A DNA stretch of 64,000 bases. It comes from Gnetum montanum (lineage: Eukaryota; Streptophyta; Gnetopsida; Gnetales; Gnetaceae). The notes below the pieces were generated by a model that had not been told where the DNA came from, did no database searches, and was given only the letters and a program-made list of their open reading frames with translations. A program made the position numbers and the translations under genes. Location: contig MNCI01001338.1 of the NCBI GenBank assembly GCA_015680685.1, forward strand, positions 124,001-188,000. The letters are read 5' to 3'. Below, in pieces: positions 21,332 through 33,884 of the stretch. The stretch's first letter is position 1. The number at the start of each line of letters is the position of its first letter.

Positions 21332-24289
21332 ATATTGATTAAGTTTGTGGTATGTATTATCCTCCAAGGCTTATCCATATTATTAGGCATGCATATTACC
21401 TATTTCTTTAGTGTGCTAAAGTCTATACTATGCATTATATTGTCCATAGGGTGTTCTTCACATTTTGATATTATACTTATTAGTTAACAAATTTGGTTAC
21501 TTTTCTCAAGTTTCCACTTGAGAATGGAATTAAACTTAGGAATCAACCATGAGCACTAAAAGATAAGTTAAGGAATTGTACCTTCCAAGCTTTTTAATTC
21601 TGTTGACAATTCTTACCATTAAAGGCATATTCACACATAAAATTTCTCCGCTTTAAATTTAAGGATGATAACCTTAAATTTAAGGGTGGTAATACTTTAT
21701 TAGTATTTGTAAGACCTTACTGCATGCTCTTGGATCTAAATCTTTGATTATGTTTATGCGTATGATAAACAACCAACATAATACTTCGTTGGAACATAAT
21801 AATTTAAGTGTTTTACGAAATTAGATGTACAACTTTTTTTTTCATTGTAGCTTAAGTGTTAGAAGAGTACCTCATATTAAATAAAATGCAAAACAAAAAT
21901 TTTCATTTGGTAAATTAAATAAGCACTTTATTTTTTCTATGAGTGTAGTATGTTTTTATTGGTCCCAGTTTTATAAAATGGTGTTTTATGAATCTCAACC
22001 AACTTTTATTAATAAACCTTAATGAATATGGGAGATTTCCAAATAAGTTGAAATTTCCTATTCCAAAGTTGCTTTTGTTTTTATTAATGGGTATGGAAGA
22101 TAGATGACTATATATACCCTAGGATATATAGCCAACATGAAACTTTCATAAAACTTAAAACCAAATTTATAAATTAATGTTACCCTAGTAATTTAGAGCA
22201 TTTGAAATATAAGGAATTTGATTATAAATTAAAGGAATTGAAATTGAACCAACATTAAGATTATGTAAGTAATACAAAATTTTAGGTGTTTAATATTAAT
22301 TCATGATTTATTGTTTATTAGAATCCACCAAATAGATAAAACACAAAGCATGTGTGTAAGAACTTTAATGTTACCAAATCTCTATGAATCACTTAAAAAT
22401 TTCAAGCCTTCCAAATATACTTTAATGCTAATCAAACTTAAAATAAAAATACGTTTAAGCAAAATATTCCAATTTAAAAAGTGAATGTCATATTAATAAT
22501 TAGTTAGGTGTTACCTTAGTCATAAAAGTCATGGCATTAAAACCCAAGTTACAAGTTCAATTTCAATGGATAGCACTAGGTTATGATTTTAAAAATTATG
22601 TACAAAGGAATTCTAAAATTGATGCATTCACTTAAGCACTTAGCATTCTCTTTGTTAAAAGAATAGATATGAAACTAAGTTTTTACTTCCATTTAACATT
22701 GTCCACTAAAGTCAAACCTAAATTGACACCCCAAAGTTAGACTACATAATACAAAATTTTGTTTTATTATTAAGGATCATCAAGTAGAGGCTCAATGCTC
22801 ATCTTGCCAAGGTGAGATCTTGGGAAGGGTCATAGATGAGTGAACCCAAGTCTTATGACTTGAGAAATAAGCACCTTACCATAACTCTAAGTGGTGGCCC
22901 TTTTTGATTAATTATTATTCAAAAAAATTATAAAGTAAATGCTTAATACCATTATAATATCTTTACAAAGTCCATACTAAGAAGGATTAATGTCAATTTA
23001 GTAGTATGTAAAACCATGCCAAATCTCATTACAAAAGAGACATGAACCACAACAAATTAGCATAGCAAACATAGGAATGCTTGGGTGGATGTTGAACATT
23101 ATTAGAAGGGATAATTTGCACAATATAAATATTAGATAAAGTAGAAGAGATAACCTACACAATATAGAAATTCGATAAAGTAGAAAAGATAATTTGTACA
23201 ATATAGACATTACATAAAGACTTTGAGTGATAAACCATAGAAATAGAGTCTTAGATGTTTTGAGCATGTGCAAAGAATATCACATAACAAGGTTAGAAGA
23301 AACTAAACTTTAATACTAATCATAACCTATATGTGACCTCGAAGATACAAGTCATCACCTTTAAAATTATTATGTGATTTAGAAAATGTAAATTATACAT
23401 CTTGGACAAATCTCAAAACATGAGTAGAGAAATATTGGAAAGCAATATAAAGCAAAATTAGCTAAAGTGACATTTAGTTTAGAAAGACCTATGAAAACAT
23501 CCACTCTTTTTGCAACAAACAATTACATAATTATTATGATAAATCTTAGTTCCTATTAGTATAGCATAAATCCAAAAATGTCACAAAATTGCACTAGTTA
23601 CTTTATCATTGTAAAAGCTCTTTCCTTACATTTTAAATTGCAACAAGCAAGGTAGGAGACCAATTAGGATGATGGATTCTTAGTAATATAGTTTTACATC
23701 AAGCTTGCCATAACTTTTTTCCAACTCAAATTATAAGTCTTTGTAAATTCCAACCTACAAGCCCCTATCTATTTTCAAAAACTATTCCAACTTTTACAAG
23801 AAACTAAGCTTGGAAACTGTTATAAACTCTATAGTGTCATATGTGAGATACCTTTTAAATGGGTAAACCTTACCAATCCAATCATAAAATTGCAATAATT
23901 ATTTTTGTCGAGTTAAGTTTTTCGAAGAAACTTGTTTGTTCATGCAAGTAAAAGACACATTTTCTTTAAAAGATTGGCATTCAAAACACATTCAAAAATG
24001 CCCTCTTCCACTATCTATAAACCCTCAAGGATCTATGACACTACCATTCAACCATAACTTGTTTTTAGATTATGGAAAAGTAGAAGTCAAAAAAAGTATC
24101 AATTGGAATGTTATTTCTAACCTACTATGCAATATAAACATGAATTATGTGTAGTTGTATTTTTAATGATTTTGAAGAGTTTACCGATGGTAAAAAACAT
24201 AAGAAACATCCCAATTTTGTTTTCTTGGAAGATATGGAATCCTAGTCTCTTGGGTTGATTTATGTCACATCAATTTTACCTATTTTTCT
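21332..24289. other. Unassigned AT-rich DNA
   Basis: About 3 kb with no LTR ends, primer site, coding motif or tandem repeat that I could recognise on either strand. Open frames are short and AT-driven (for example 23936-24154). There are local imperfect repeats near 23100-23220 (gataaagtagaagagataa-like, three times). It may be very old transposon sequence or unique DNA. Confidence 0.5.
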
Positions 24290-24425
24290 AGTCCACTATA
24301 CCATAAACTTAATGCATGTTTTCTACTCTACTATCTCATGGACACATATGAATTTTCTTGGATGTATTAAACTTCTTAATTTCTTGTTTAAATCCATCAC
24401 TTATATGTGTTTTATAGTACACCAT
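24290..24425 (+). repeat. Satellite unit left of the rearranged Athila provirus
   Basis: One diverged copy of the unit of about 145 bp found in tandem at 35870-36837: tccactataccataaactta, then ctactctactatctcatg, then gaattttcttggatgtatta and aacttcttaattt. It ends at accat, directly at the LTR. The array resumes on the other side of the provirus, so this is its left flank. Confidence 0.7.
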
Positions 24426-25285
24426 TGATGAGTAGCAAGTATACCCTACATCCAGCCATACAAATCACTAACATTCACTAAGCGATTTGGTCAAATTCTA
24501 TGGACTTTAGTCCTCTAGGTACATCGGGTCTAGGAAGTGAATCTAATAAATGTGATCATTTTCTTCTCAGTTTCACTTATAAAGTGCAAGTTTATGGTTA
24601 AGTATAACTAAGGCATATGATTTTTATCATTTTATATTTATTGATTTAAGTCACCTAAGTATTAGAAAATAAAGTAATTAAATGTTTAACTAATCTAATA
24701 CCTAACTAATTCTTAGCTAATCATAACATAAGCATCTGTTTCCACTTTCTATACACATCCTAAACATGTTGCAATGCTACTATGTTACCAAGCATTAGGT
24801 GCTACTAGGATTACCAAGCATTAAATGTATGCTTGAAGTAGTCATACTTATGAGCTTTAATTATCTCTATTTAATTAATTAATTTAATGTATTAAAGTAA
24901 ATTACTCAAATAATAAATGCATTAAGTAAACATTAATCTAATTCCAAATGCTACAAGGTTTGTGAAGAAAGCTCGTCTTTATTGCTGGTCACACCAAGGT
25001 GCTCAAGTACATTTGTGTTCAAATAAAGATCCATATACTTTTCACTTCTACTAGAGGCACTTAGAAAATATTCTAACTCTCAAATGATGAAAATGCAAGA
25101 GCTTCACTAAGATACTAAATAATGGATGCCATAAATGTGGCTAGTAAGCACATATTTATAGGCAAAGATAGACACTACATTGATGGGGTCACACCAATGC
25201 ATTAGACCATGCATCAACAAAACCATGTCAATGGGATCACATTGATGACATCATGTTGATTCAACCCAAAGAAGATGCTTCATCA
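24426..25285 (-). repeat. Left (3') LTR of the rearranged Athila provirus
   Basis: 860 bp, TGATGAGTAG...GCTTCATCA on the plus strand. Closely similar to 35058-35869 and, inverted, to 28640-29393. It is followed on the right by the internal 3' end (about 25290-25480), which aligns with the same zone in N1 and M2 (for example agtgttcatgacaacaa near 25450). Confidence 0.82.
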
Positions 25286-25499
25286 TACAACCACAATTGA
25301 ACAAAAACTTTTCCTCAAGTGAACAAAAGGAGGAACAAGTTCTTTACAAAATTTTGGGAAGGTATGAGATTATTAACTAACCAAAGATACACAAATTGAC
25401 ACAAGAAATTGCTAAGTGCCCAATTATATGGATTTATAACAATTACAAAAATTAGTGTTCATGACAACAAAATTGAACACCATGCAAAAAATTGACAAC

Positions 25500-28395
25500 C
25501 AAAATCCTCTGATCAGTTGAAGACAAGGAAAAAAATCAAATGGTCCTAGGTGGTGGAGGCTCCTAAGGCACTGAAGGACTTTCTCCTACTTCCAATTCCT
25601 ATGGTTGTTGAGGTGATGGTTGTGGCTATCCTATTGCAGCTATGAATTTTGGCAAAATGGAAAGCATCTAGCAATGCTTTCATCCTCTCCTCCTTACTCC
25701 TATGATCATACATTGTCCATGTAGCATCATTAATGTGGGCTAGTATGGGAATATCTCAAGGATAGGGCATTGCCAGGAACAGCTCCTTGACATTGACAAA
25801 TCAGGTACAAACCATTTACGTTCAATGCTGAATGTCTTGAGTGCATTCTATAACTCCTGGTAGTCATTCATTATTTTGGCTAGGTTCTTCACTGTTGATC
25901 TCTAATTAGTGAACTTTACTTTGAGAACCTCAAGTTTTGCATTTGCCATCTCAAGCTTCTACTTGATCTCTTTATGATCCTTGAACTCTACCTTGTATAG
26001 AAGGTATGAGCTACCCACTTGTTTCTCCAATTCTAACCTTGGCCTTTTAGTAGTTAGCATTACCAAGTTTAAGTAACGGAGTTTGGCAAGTTTCATGTAC
26101 TCTGTCATCTCCTCAATCTATATCTCCTTGAGGTAAATTTCAACCTTGTTGTAATCATTTAGTTCATCAAAGATGATCTACCAAACATGACCCCCTTGTT
26201 GAAGCTACTAGAGGGCTTCATTCACCTTTGCCTTCATCATTTGCATGTGTTTCTCATTAATCTCCTTTTGTAGTCCAACTTGGTCTTTGTAATGATTCTT
26301 GACCCTTTCAAGCTTGAGGACCTCATTTTTCTAGGTAGCAATTTCAATGGTAGATTTCTAGTGAAGGCCACGCACCTCCTCCATTGAGAGATTTCAATTC
26401 TCTATGACCAACCTCCTCAAATCATTATTTATCTTGCAAGATGCTCCTACTTCTATCAGATGAATTCAACCATCTATTCTTTTTGTATCTCAACATTATG
26501 TAGGTGATGGTTCTTCTAAGTTAGCTTTATGTTATCCTATCAAAGCTCTGATAATTCATTTTGAATGTTATATGAGGTGGCATCAACTAAGGACTAATCA
26601 AAGATTGTCGACTCCTTTTCATACTCAACCTCTTGGAGTTTTTGTTAAAGCTATTAGAGGGCTTCATCCCTTGAGATTGTTTGGTTAAGTATTGTGGGAT
26701 CAGTGAGGTAGGCTTTGAGCTTCCCAACTTCCATAGCTAAGCATTGAATCTCAGCTTAGGCTATTTTAAGTTGGGAATTGACAATGAGAACCTTGCCCTT
26801 GGCCTCAAGTAGCTCTGACTGGTTTATTGAAATAGTTTCTAGGATATCAAATATATCCAAAATTAGTTTTCTGGTTCCAACTAGTCAGTCTAGTAAATCC
26901 TCATGCTAGGTTACATTGAATCTCCCATTTCCAGCTCCTACAGACACCTACATGTCTCTAAGTATAGCAACATTTAGTATAGATGCTACAGAGGCATTGA
27001 GTGCATCAGCCACTCTATCAACTACCACTTCTACCATTGCTTCATATCCTTGTTGTTGCATGACTAGAAAAGTTTTCCTCTCACTCTCCTCCAAATTCAT
27101 AGAAATGGTAGTGGCATTTTAAAATGTTTTTGGGAATTTCTGCTATTAAGAGAAAGATACCATTATCTCTCAGATGCTAGGATTTGATCTTCTGGGCACC
27201 TCCATTCTTTAGGTAGAAAACATTGGTGTTGAATGCTCCATATTGGTTATGGATCATGATACTTCATTGAGATGACTCAAAGCTGGTTTTTAGATAGAGG
27301 ATTCACCACCACTTAGTCTTGCCTACTACTACTGTAGGAGTTGCTCATAGATTTTTTGCATGCACTCAACAGTAGTGTAGGACTCTAACATTGATTGCTC
27401 ATGAGTGGGTAGTGGCAGTGATTTCTCATCATCAATCACCTTGGTAGGGATTATATCCTTCATCATTTCTAGCCAAGAGGTGTAAGGAGCATGCCTGATG
27501 ATATCATTTGAATAGTAGGCTATCCCTCCCCTTTTACATAATTTTTGGATGAGACATGAAATAGGGAATGCCTTTCTTCCATGTTTATTTTCTTTGAAGT
27601 GGTTCTCCATCTCTAAATAGATCAACTGTGGAAGGTCGACAAGAAATTTTCCACTTAGAGTGATGTATGCATGGGTAGAGAAGGTTGTGATCTTACTGGG
27701 CCTCACCATTAGATTGAGGTGATAGGCTACAGTCTTAAAATATGCATGCTCTACCATAATTACTACACAAAACTCCTTACAGTCAATACCATAGCACCAC
27801 TGGATCCACTCCTTCTTAACCTCAAGATTTACTTGCATTAATATCTTTACCAAGGTTGCCCAAGTTTTTGGCATTTCAAGGACCTCAAAGATGGCCTTCA
27901 CTGAGTAGGACATAAAGATGTCATTGGTTTTGACTGTGGCATCACCTTTCCTATTATTCCAGAAGTGGTATGTTTCATCCATGTATCATTCTCTATTGGA
28001 TGTGAGAATGGGTGGGAGAAGTTTAAAGTTAAGCTTTAACCTCTTCTAGGGCAAAGTCCAAGAAAGATCTAAAGTTTAGTTCAAGGAGAACTATTTTTTG
28101 AATCTCCAGGAATCCAACCTACTTCAGAAATGTGTCCATTAAAGTGACCTCAAGGTTTGTTCTAGGTCCAACCATCTCATCTCAGAGGAAATACTCTATT
28201 TTAGGTTCTGGAATCTATTAGATATATTCTACTTCAGGGTCCTCATGAAGAGATCCCATTGTATGTGTCTTTGCTACCTACTCCTGGGGCTACTCTTGTT
28301 GGTCCCTTTCAATTCTAGGTTACTTGTCCCTTGGTTGGCATAGTCTTCCTTATGGTTTCTTTGGTCTAGGTGCTATCTTTAATCACAACACGACC
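25500..28395 (-). pseudogene. Athila 3' ORF (env-position), plant-transposon-protein-like with coiled coil
   Basis: Broken ORF on the minus strand, sense for the outer LTRs, in the position of the Athila env-like gene. The best open part (27982-27329, 217 codons) includes ITTFSTHAYITLSGK, LVDLPQLIYLEMENHF and CLIQKLCKRGG. This resembles the Athila ORF-1 / 'putative plant transposon protein' families; that assignment is by memory and needs a profile search. Downstream (about 26890-25600) the frame is rich in Leu/Glu/Lys heptads (LLEAKGKVLIV, QCLAMEVGKLKAYL), a coiled coil. M2 carries the same segment (39322-39092). No signal peptide or membrane anchor was seen. About 28396-28639 is AT-rich with no coding seen. 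Confidence 0.55.
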
Positions 28396-28639
28396 AAGGA
28401 TTAGCATTGAATGTGTAACTTTATAATATTTGAGTACCTTACATCTTGGATTAGTTACACTTGGCTAAGTTGTGATTATGGTAGATTAATCATTTTAATA
28501 TTATGTTATTTTATGTTTATGAGAGTTTTTTGAAAAGGTTTAACTTTCATAAATTAGTCATTTTAATGTTATTTTATTGGTTAAACCTTGTTAAAGTTAG
28601 AAAATTTCCAAAAAAAAATTTGTTAGAGACCTAAGGTTT

Positions 28640-29393
28640 GTGGTTTGATGCATTGGTGTGAGCCCATTAATGCAGTGTCTATCTTTACTTACAAATGCAT
28701 GCTTACCAACCGCATTTATGACATCCATTGTTTAGCATCCTAGTGAAGCTCTTACATTTTCATCATTTGAAAGTTAGAATATTTTCTAAGTGCCCACAGT
28801 AGGAGTGAGAAGTATACAAATCATTATTTTAACACTAATGTACACAAGCACCTTGGTGTGATTGGCAATAAAGATGAACTTTCTTTATAAATCTTGCACC
28901 ATTTGGAATTACTATTTACTTAATGCATTTATTATCTGAGAAATTTACTTTAATGCATAAAATTAATTAATTAAATAGAGATAATTCAAGTACATAAGTA
29001 TGACCACTTCGAGCATATGGTTAATGCTTGGTAACCCAATAGCATTACAACATGTTAAATATGTGTAAGGAAAGTGGTAACAAATGCTTATGTTAGAATT
29101 AGCTAAACATTAGTTAGTTATTAGATTATTTAAATATTTAATTACTTTATTTTCTAGCACTTAGGTAACTTAAATCAATAAATATAAAATGATAGAAATC
29201 ATATGCTTTAGTTACACTTAATCATACACTTGCACTTCACAAGTAAAACTAAGAAGACAATGATCACGTTAATTAGATTCACTTCCTAGACCTAGTGTAC
29301 TTAAAGGGCTAAAGTCTATGAAATTCAAATAGATTTCTTAGTGAATTCGAGTGATTCGTATGGTTGGGTGTAGGGTACACTTGCTTCTCATCA
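28640..29393 (+). repeat. Inverted third LTR, missing its first roughly 60-80 bp
   Basis: Plus orientation. It matches 24426-25285 and 35058-35869 in inverted form from tggtttgatgcattggtgtg to TCTCATCA. The U3 terminus is missing; sequence left of 28640 is not LTR. No target duplication borders it, which argues against a separate intact insertion. Confidence 0.78.
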
Positions 29394-29394
29394 T

Positions 29395-29412
29395 TGGCAT
29401 CATTGTCAAGGA
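29395..29412 (+). other. Primer binding site of the inverted block
   Basis: TGGCATCATTGTCAAGGA, one base after the LTR end. Against the tRNA-Asp complement TGGCGCCGTTGCCGGGGA all five or so differences are transitions. Homology ends here (next bases ccttagttgg), in contrast to the copy at 35006-35056. Confidence 0.82.
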
Positions 29413-29532
29413 CCTTAGTTGGCTATGTGCTCTATCTAGGACTTAGCAAAATTATTTAAAGATGTTGAAAGTCGTAATCATTAGAAATAATGATAATAGT
29501 AAAAGCACACTAGTTTTTTCTTCAAAGCTAAA

Positions 29533-31190
29533 ATGACTTCTTCTCATAGGGTTTATTCTCTGCTTTTGTTCAAGCATACATCAAATCAACAAAGGCATGG
29601 AGGGACAAATTTGATAGTCTCCTAATAATGTAGAATTGTAGATACTAGAAATGTAGAATTTGCTAGTGAGCCTTTACTTGCAACTAGAAAAATGTTGAAC
29701 ATTGTAGAGGCTGTGAGAATCCCAATGAGGCATGTGAATGATAGCAAAATCAAATGGTTGGATATGAGCAATATCCCCAAGTTGAAAGGGGAAAACAACT
29801 TAGATCCATATAATCATCTACAAGCCTTTCACTATGCTTGTGCCTTGTAGAATGTGGAAAATGAATGGCAAAAGCTAAAGCTATTTTCATAGACACTCAT
29901 TAAGGAGGTTGAAAGCTAGTATCGATCCTTAGAATGGAAATCAATTAGATGATGGAGTATGATGCTTGAGCTCTTCAACAACAAGTATTAGATGTACTCT
30001 CAAGTGTCCAATCTCAAAAAGCAGATCTAAGGGTAGGGACAATAAACACATGGATCCTTAGATGTGGCCATGGACAGATATTACTCAATGGTATATAGAT
30101 GCCTAGGCCATGGCTTTTCTCAAAGGGAATAGCTTTGCCATATCATAGATGGACTTCAAACAAAAATAAGAAGAACTCTTGAGGTTTATGCCCAAGGGAG
30201 ACTTTCAAAACTTAGAGACCATTATGTCCAAAGGCTAATTGGGCATGTAGTTAAAGAAGAAGGTAAGTTGCAAAAAAGGGAAAGTATGGAGGAGTATAAC
30301 TAGGATCATTCCATCCGAAAAAGGAAAGCTCTATTTTGTAACAACTAGGAGGCATTGATTGATCAAGTGGTGCAACATAAAACCTTGTTGATACAAAATA
30401 TCTATTTCTAAAATATTAGCTAAGGTAGATAAAATCTAGGATTCTTTGGATGAAAAATTCCAATCTACTCTTAAAATTACTAAAGCTTCAAAAGAGCAAA
30501 GTAGCAATCATTACCAAAGGAGTATGAAAGAAGCTAAATGTGCCCATTAAAGGGATAAAAGCAAAGCTACTATCGTAGAGGAGGTTATAGAGTTTGAAAT
30601 AGATGATGATGGTGGGTGTGACATCTACCACTATGAACATGCTAAGGGATGTTGTCCCATCGTGTCACACTTGTAGAATTTTGGGGTGTATGCTTTGAAT
30701 CTTAGATTATCAAGAAGACAAGAACCTAGGAGGTTGTCTTATCCTCAAGACAACTATAGATAGTTCCACCAACAAGCCTACTATCTGAGTGGAGCTCCAC
30801 ACCAACCTCATGAGCAGTACCAGTAGTGGCAACACCCACAATCATGGTGGATGCCACCACCTAGGCAACAGTACCCTTACCAGTAGCTAGATCTCTATGG
30901 GTATTACATTCAACAATCAATTTCTTTGCGTGACTCTTCTACTCACACATCATTCTAACACTACTACTATCCTCCTAAATATTACAAAGCTTAATCTCCA
31001 AGAGGGGAATCCCCATTTTCATTCTATCCTCCTCATCCTTTTGCACCTATACATCTACCCTCAACTCAACTTCCACAAGCTCCTTCCATGTAGGGTGAAA
31101 TTCCTACCTAGGTACAATAAAGAAATGTCATAAGGCCTATTAAGTTACAATTGGCTCGTCAACCAAGTGGTTCAAAAAATAAACCCTGAG
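29533..31190 (+). pseudogene. Athila gag in the inverted block, broken
   Basis: Begins MTSSHRVYS, like N1 gag (MASSHK), but with a much shorter N-terminal region. The gag core at 29690-30310 has IKWLDMSNIPKLKGENN, LQAFHYACAL, CHIIDGL and RRTLEVYAQGRLSKLR. Near 30610-30665 is the zinc-knuckle-like CDIYHYEHAKGCCP, with the second Cys replaced by Tyr. Many in-frame stops are present, mostly TAG at places where N1/P2 have Gln or Trp. Confidence 0.82.
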
Positions 31191-31229
31191 AAACACATTT
31201 CTTCTAAACCATGAGTCCTTCAAAGGCCT

Positions 31230-31942
31230 CACATACACTTGTGGCTAATGACCTTGGTTCTTTCTCACCCTCTACTTCATTTTTTGAGAATCCTTTAAAC
31301 CAAATGCCTCCCAAAGTGAATACCATGATGTTGAGCCATGTGGTAACTGATTAGATTAAGGTTGATCACCTTCCTAGGAAAAGATATGATCCTGGGAGTC
31401 CCATCATTTATTTGTAAATCCTTGGGAATGAGCCTTGCAAGGATCTTTTGGACTCACGTTCTAGTTTAAGTTTGATTTTCCATGAAATGTACAAAGCCTA
31501 TAACCTACCTCCACTAAATAAAAATAACATTCATCTTGAGTTAGCATATCAGTTCATCATTATTTCCTTGGGATTGGTGGAGGACATTATGACCACAATC
31601 TGTGGGTGGTTCTATCCTACTAACTTCTTGGTGATTTGTATTGATAACTACAAGGCAAACTTCCCAACCGTCATGGGAAGAACATGGTTGAGCACCATTG
31701 ATGCATGGTTGAGCACCATTGATGCATGGTTGAGAATTAGTGACATTTCCTTAGAGATTTTTAAGGAAATTAATTTTGGAGAGATAAAGATAGAACACAT
31801 TTTATGCATTGCATACAATGACATAGGATGCAGCTACATGCAGAAATTATGGGCAGTGAAAAGCACAAAAATCATAGCATGTAGCCAGTGTGCCGATGTG
31901 ATAGAAATTCAAAGGTGTCTTAGTGAAATAGCCACAAAATAG
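31230..31942 (+). pseudogene. Athila protease with mutated active site
   Basis: Retropepsin-like domain homologous to the N1 protease. The active site is LLDSRSSLSLIF where N1 has LLDSGSGVNLIS, so the catalytic Gly is Arg and the enzyme would be dead. The C-terminal signature is TVMGRTWLSTIDA. A direct 21-bp duplication (ttgagcaccattgatgcatgg twice, about 31684-31729) repeats the WLSTIDA segment. The frame ends at a TAG at 31942. Confidence 0.82.
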
Positions 31943-32099
31943 GAGGGCATTTCATGATTAACAACTAATCTTGAAAGTAGTTCAACAATGTGCATGCAAC
32001 CAATTAAGAGCCTTACAAGTGCCTATGTTGAAGGCATGGCTGAACTAGAGCAAGTTCATTAGCAACTCTTTGATGATGAACTTGATGAAACAAACTAGG

Positions 32100-33612
32100 T
32101 AGAGTTGGAGATCCTAGAAAGCTTCAAATAGGATCCCCTTGACCTGAAACATTTACTAGCTAGAATGGAGTATGTCTTTCTAAATAATGGAAAGTCAATT
32201 ATCATCAATGCTAACTTTGGTCCTATGTAGAGAAAGAAGTTGTTGAAAGTGGTCACCAAATGGCCAACAACCTTTGCTTGGTCATATCTTGAACTCCCTA
32301 GGATTGATCCTGGATATTCCAAAATTGCATTTACATAGATCCTTTGATAAAGCCAAAGAGGTAGCCGTAGTGGTGATTGAACCCTGAACTAAAGCAGATC
32401 ATCAATATGGAGATTAAATATCTCCTCAAGGTAAGGTTCATCTATCCCATTACAAATAGCGAGTGGGTTAGTCCACTTATGATAGTGCCAAAGAAATGTG
32501 GCAAATGGAGGATCTGCATCAATTTTAAGTTTTTGAATATGGAAACTTTCAAAAATCACTTTACATTACCATTTGTAGACTACGTGTTAGACACCATTTC
32601 TAGGCATTACTACTATAGCTTTCTAGATGGTTATGGTGAATATAACCAATTCCAAATCACACCAGAGGATTAGGCTAGAACTATATTCACAAATCCCTAG
32701 GGGACTTTCACATACAGAAAGATGTCATTTAGCCTATGCAATGCCCCTATAACATTCCAATGCCTTGTCCTAAGAATCTTCCAATAGCAGGTTGGTAGCA
32801 AGATGGAAGTCTTCATGGATGACTTCTCTACTTATGGTACTACATTTAAGCAAGTCCTAGACCATCTTGAGCAAGTGTTGAAAAGGTGTATTGAAAGAAA
32901 ACTTAGGCTCAATTGGAAAAAAAGCCACTTGATGGTCTAGAAAGGCATTATTTTGGGGCACAGAATCTCTCAAAAAGGGATTGAGGTGGACCCTAAAAAA
33001 ATAAGGGTCATCTAAGGAATTACTAGATAGCCAAAAATAGTTAGAGACATGAGGTCATTCCTTAGATAGACTAACTACTAATAATGATTTATAGAGAATT
33101 TCTCTAAGATTGCTAAACTATTAGTAGATCTAATAAAGAAAGTTACTCTATTTGTTTGGATTAAAAAATGTGAGAATGCATTCCAGCATCTCAAGTAGAA
33201 GCTCATGGAAACTCCAATTCTATAAGCACATGATTGGTCTAGACCTTTCCACATCATGATGGATGCATCAAATTATGCCTTGGAAACCATGATTATGTAG
33301 TTGGATGATTAGAAACATCCTTACTATATCCACTGTGTGAGCCAAATCATTGTGGGTGCACAACTAAATTATACAACAATAGAGAAAGAATTGATGCCAA
33401 TGTCATTTGCCTTGGATAAATTTAGGCACTATGTGCTTAGGTATAAGGTGTTCATGCACATAGACCATAATGCAATCTAGTTCCTAATGAAAAAATTAAT
33501 AGTGAGCCCCCATGTCATATGGTGGCTAGTGATCTTATAGGAATTCAATCTTACGATGGTAGATCAAAAGGGGATCGAGAATGTGATTGTTGACCACTTG
33601 TCTCGGTTATGA
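32100..33612 (+). pseudogene. Athila reverse transcriptase and RNase H, broken
   Basis: Order seen: a pre-RT segment (about 32110-32340), then RT with WVSPLMIVPKKCGKWRICI (32464-32520), NQFQITPED, GTFTYRKMSF and NAPITFQC. The catalytic motif EVFMDDFSTYG is at about 32808-32840; FMDD is the Athila form of YxDD. RLRLNWKKSHLMV and GIEVDPKKI follow. RNase H follows from about 33230 (IMMDASNYALE, TIEKELMPMSFALDKFRHY, MHIDHNA) and the domain closes with VDHLSRL at 33590-33610. This copied the element RNA into DNA. Frequent TAG stops and a frame disrupted near 33060-33100 inactivate it. Confidence 0.88.
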
Positions 33613-33884
33613 TGAGACAACAAAGAGGAGAAGAGCCAACATCAAATTAATTTCTTAATAAACTCCTCTTTGTTAGGGCTATAACTGAACAGATTCTCAA
33701 TGAACTTAACTAGTATGATGGCATTCTCACCTATCTTCTCATTAGAATATGCAATAAGCGTGGGATCACTGAAAGAAACAATAGTATATTTACTAAGAGA
33801 AATTATTCATGGAGATTAAGAGACATCTTTATAAGGTGTGCATTGATGACATGATTTGTTGGTATGTTCCTAATGCTAATCAAT

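Noticed and set aside
21332-24289. Small open frames such as 23936-24154 and 22998-23273
   Set aside because: AT-driven, no conserved motif, no start context or neighbouring exon evidence.
27329-27982. A host gene on the minus strand
   Set aside because: Homologous sequence lies in M2 at the same distance from a related LTR, so it belongs to the Athila elements.
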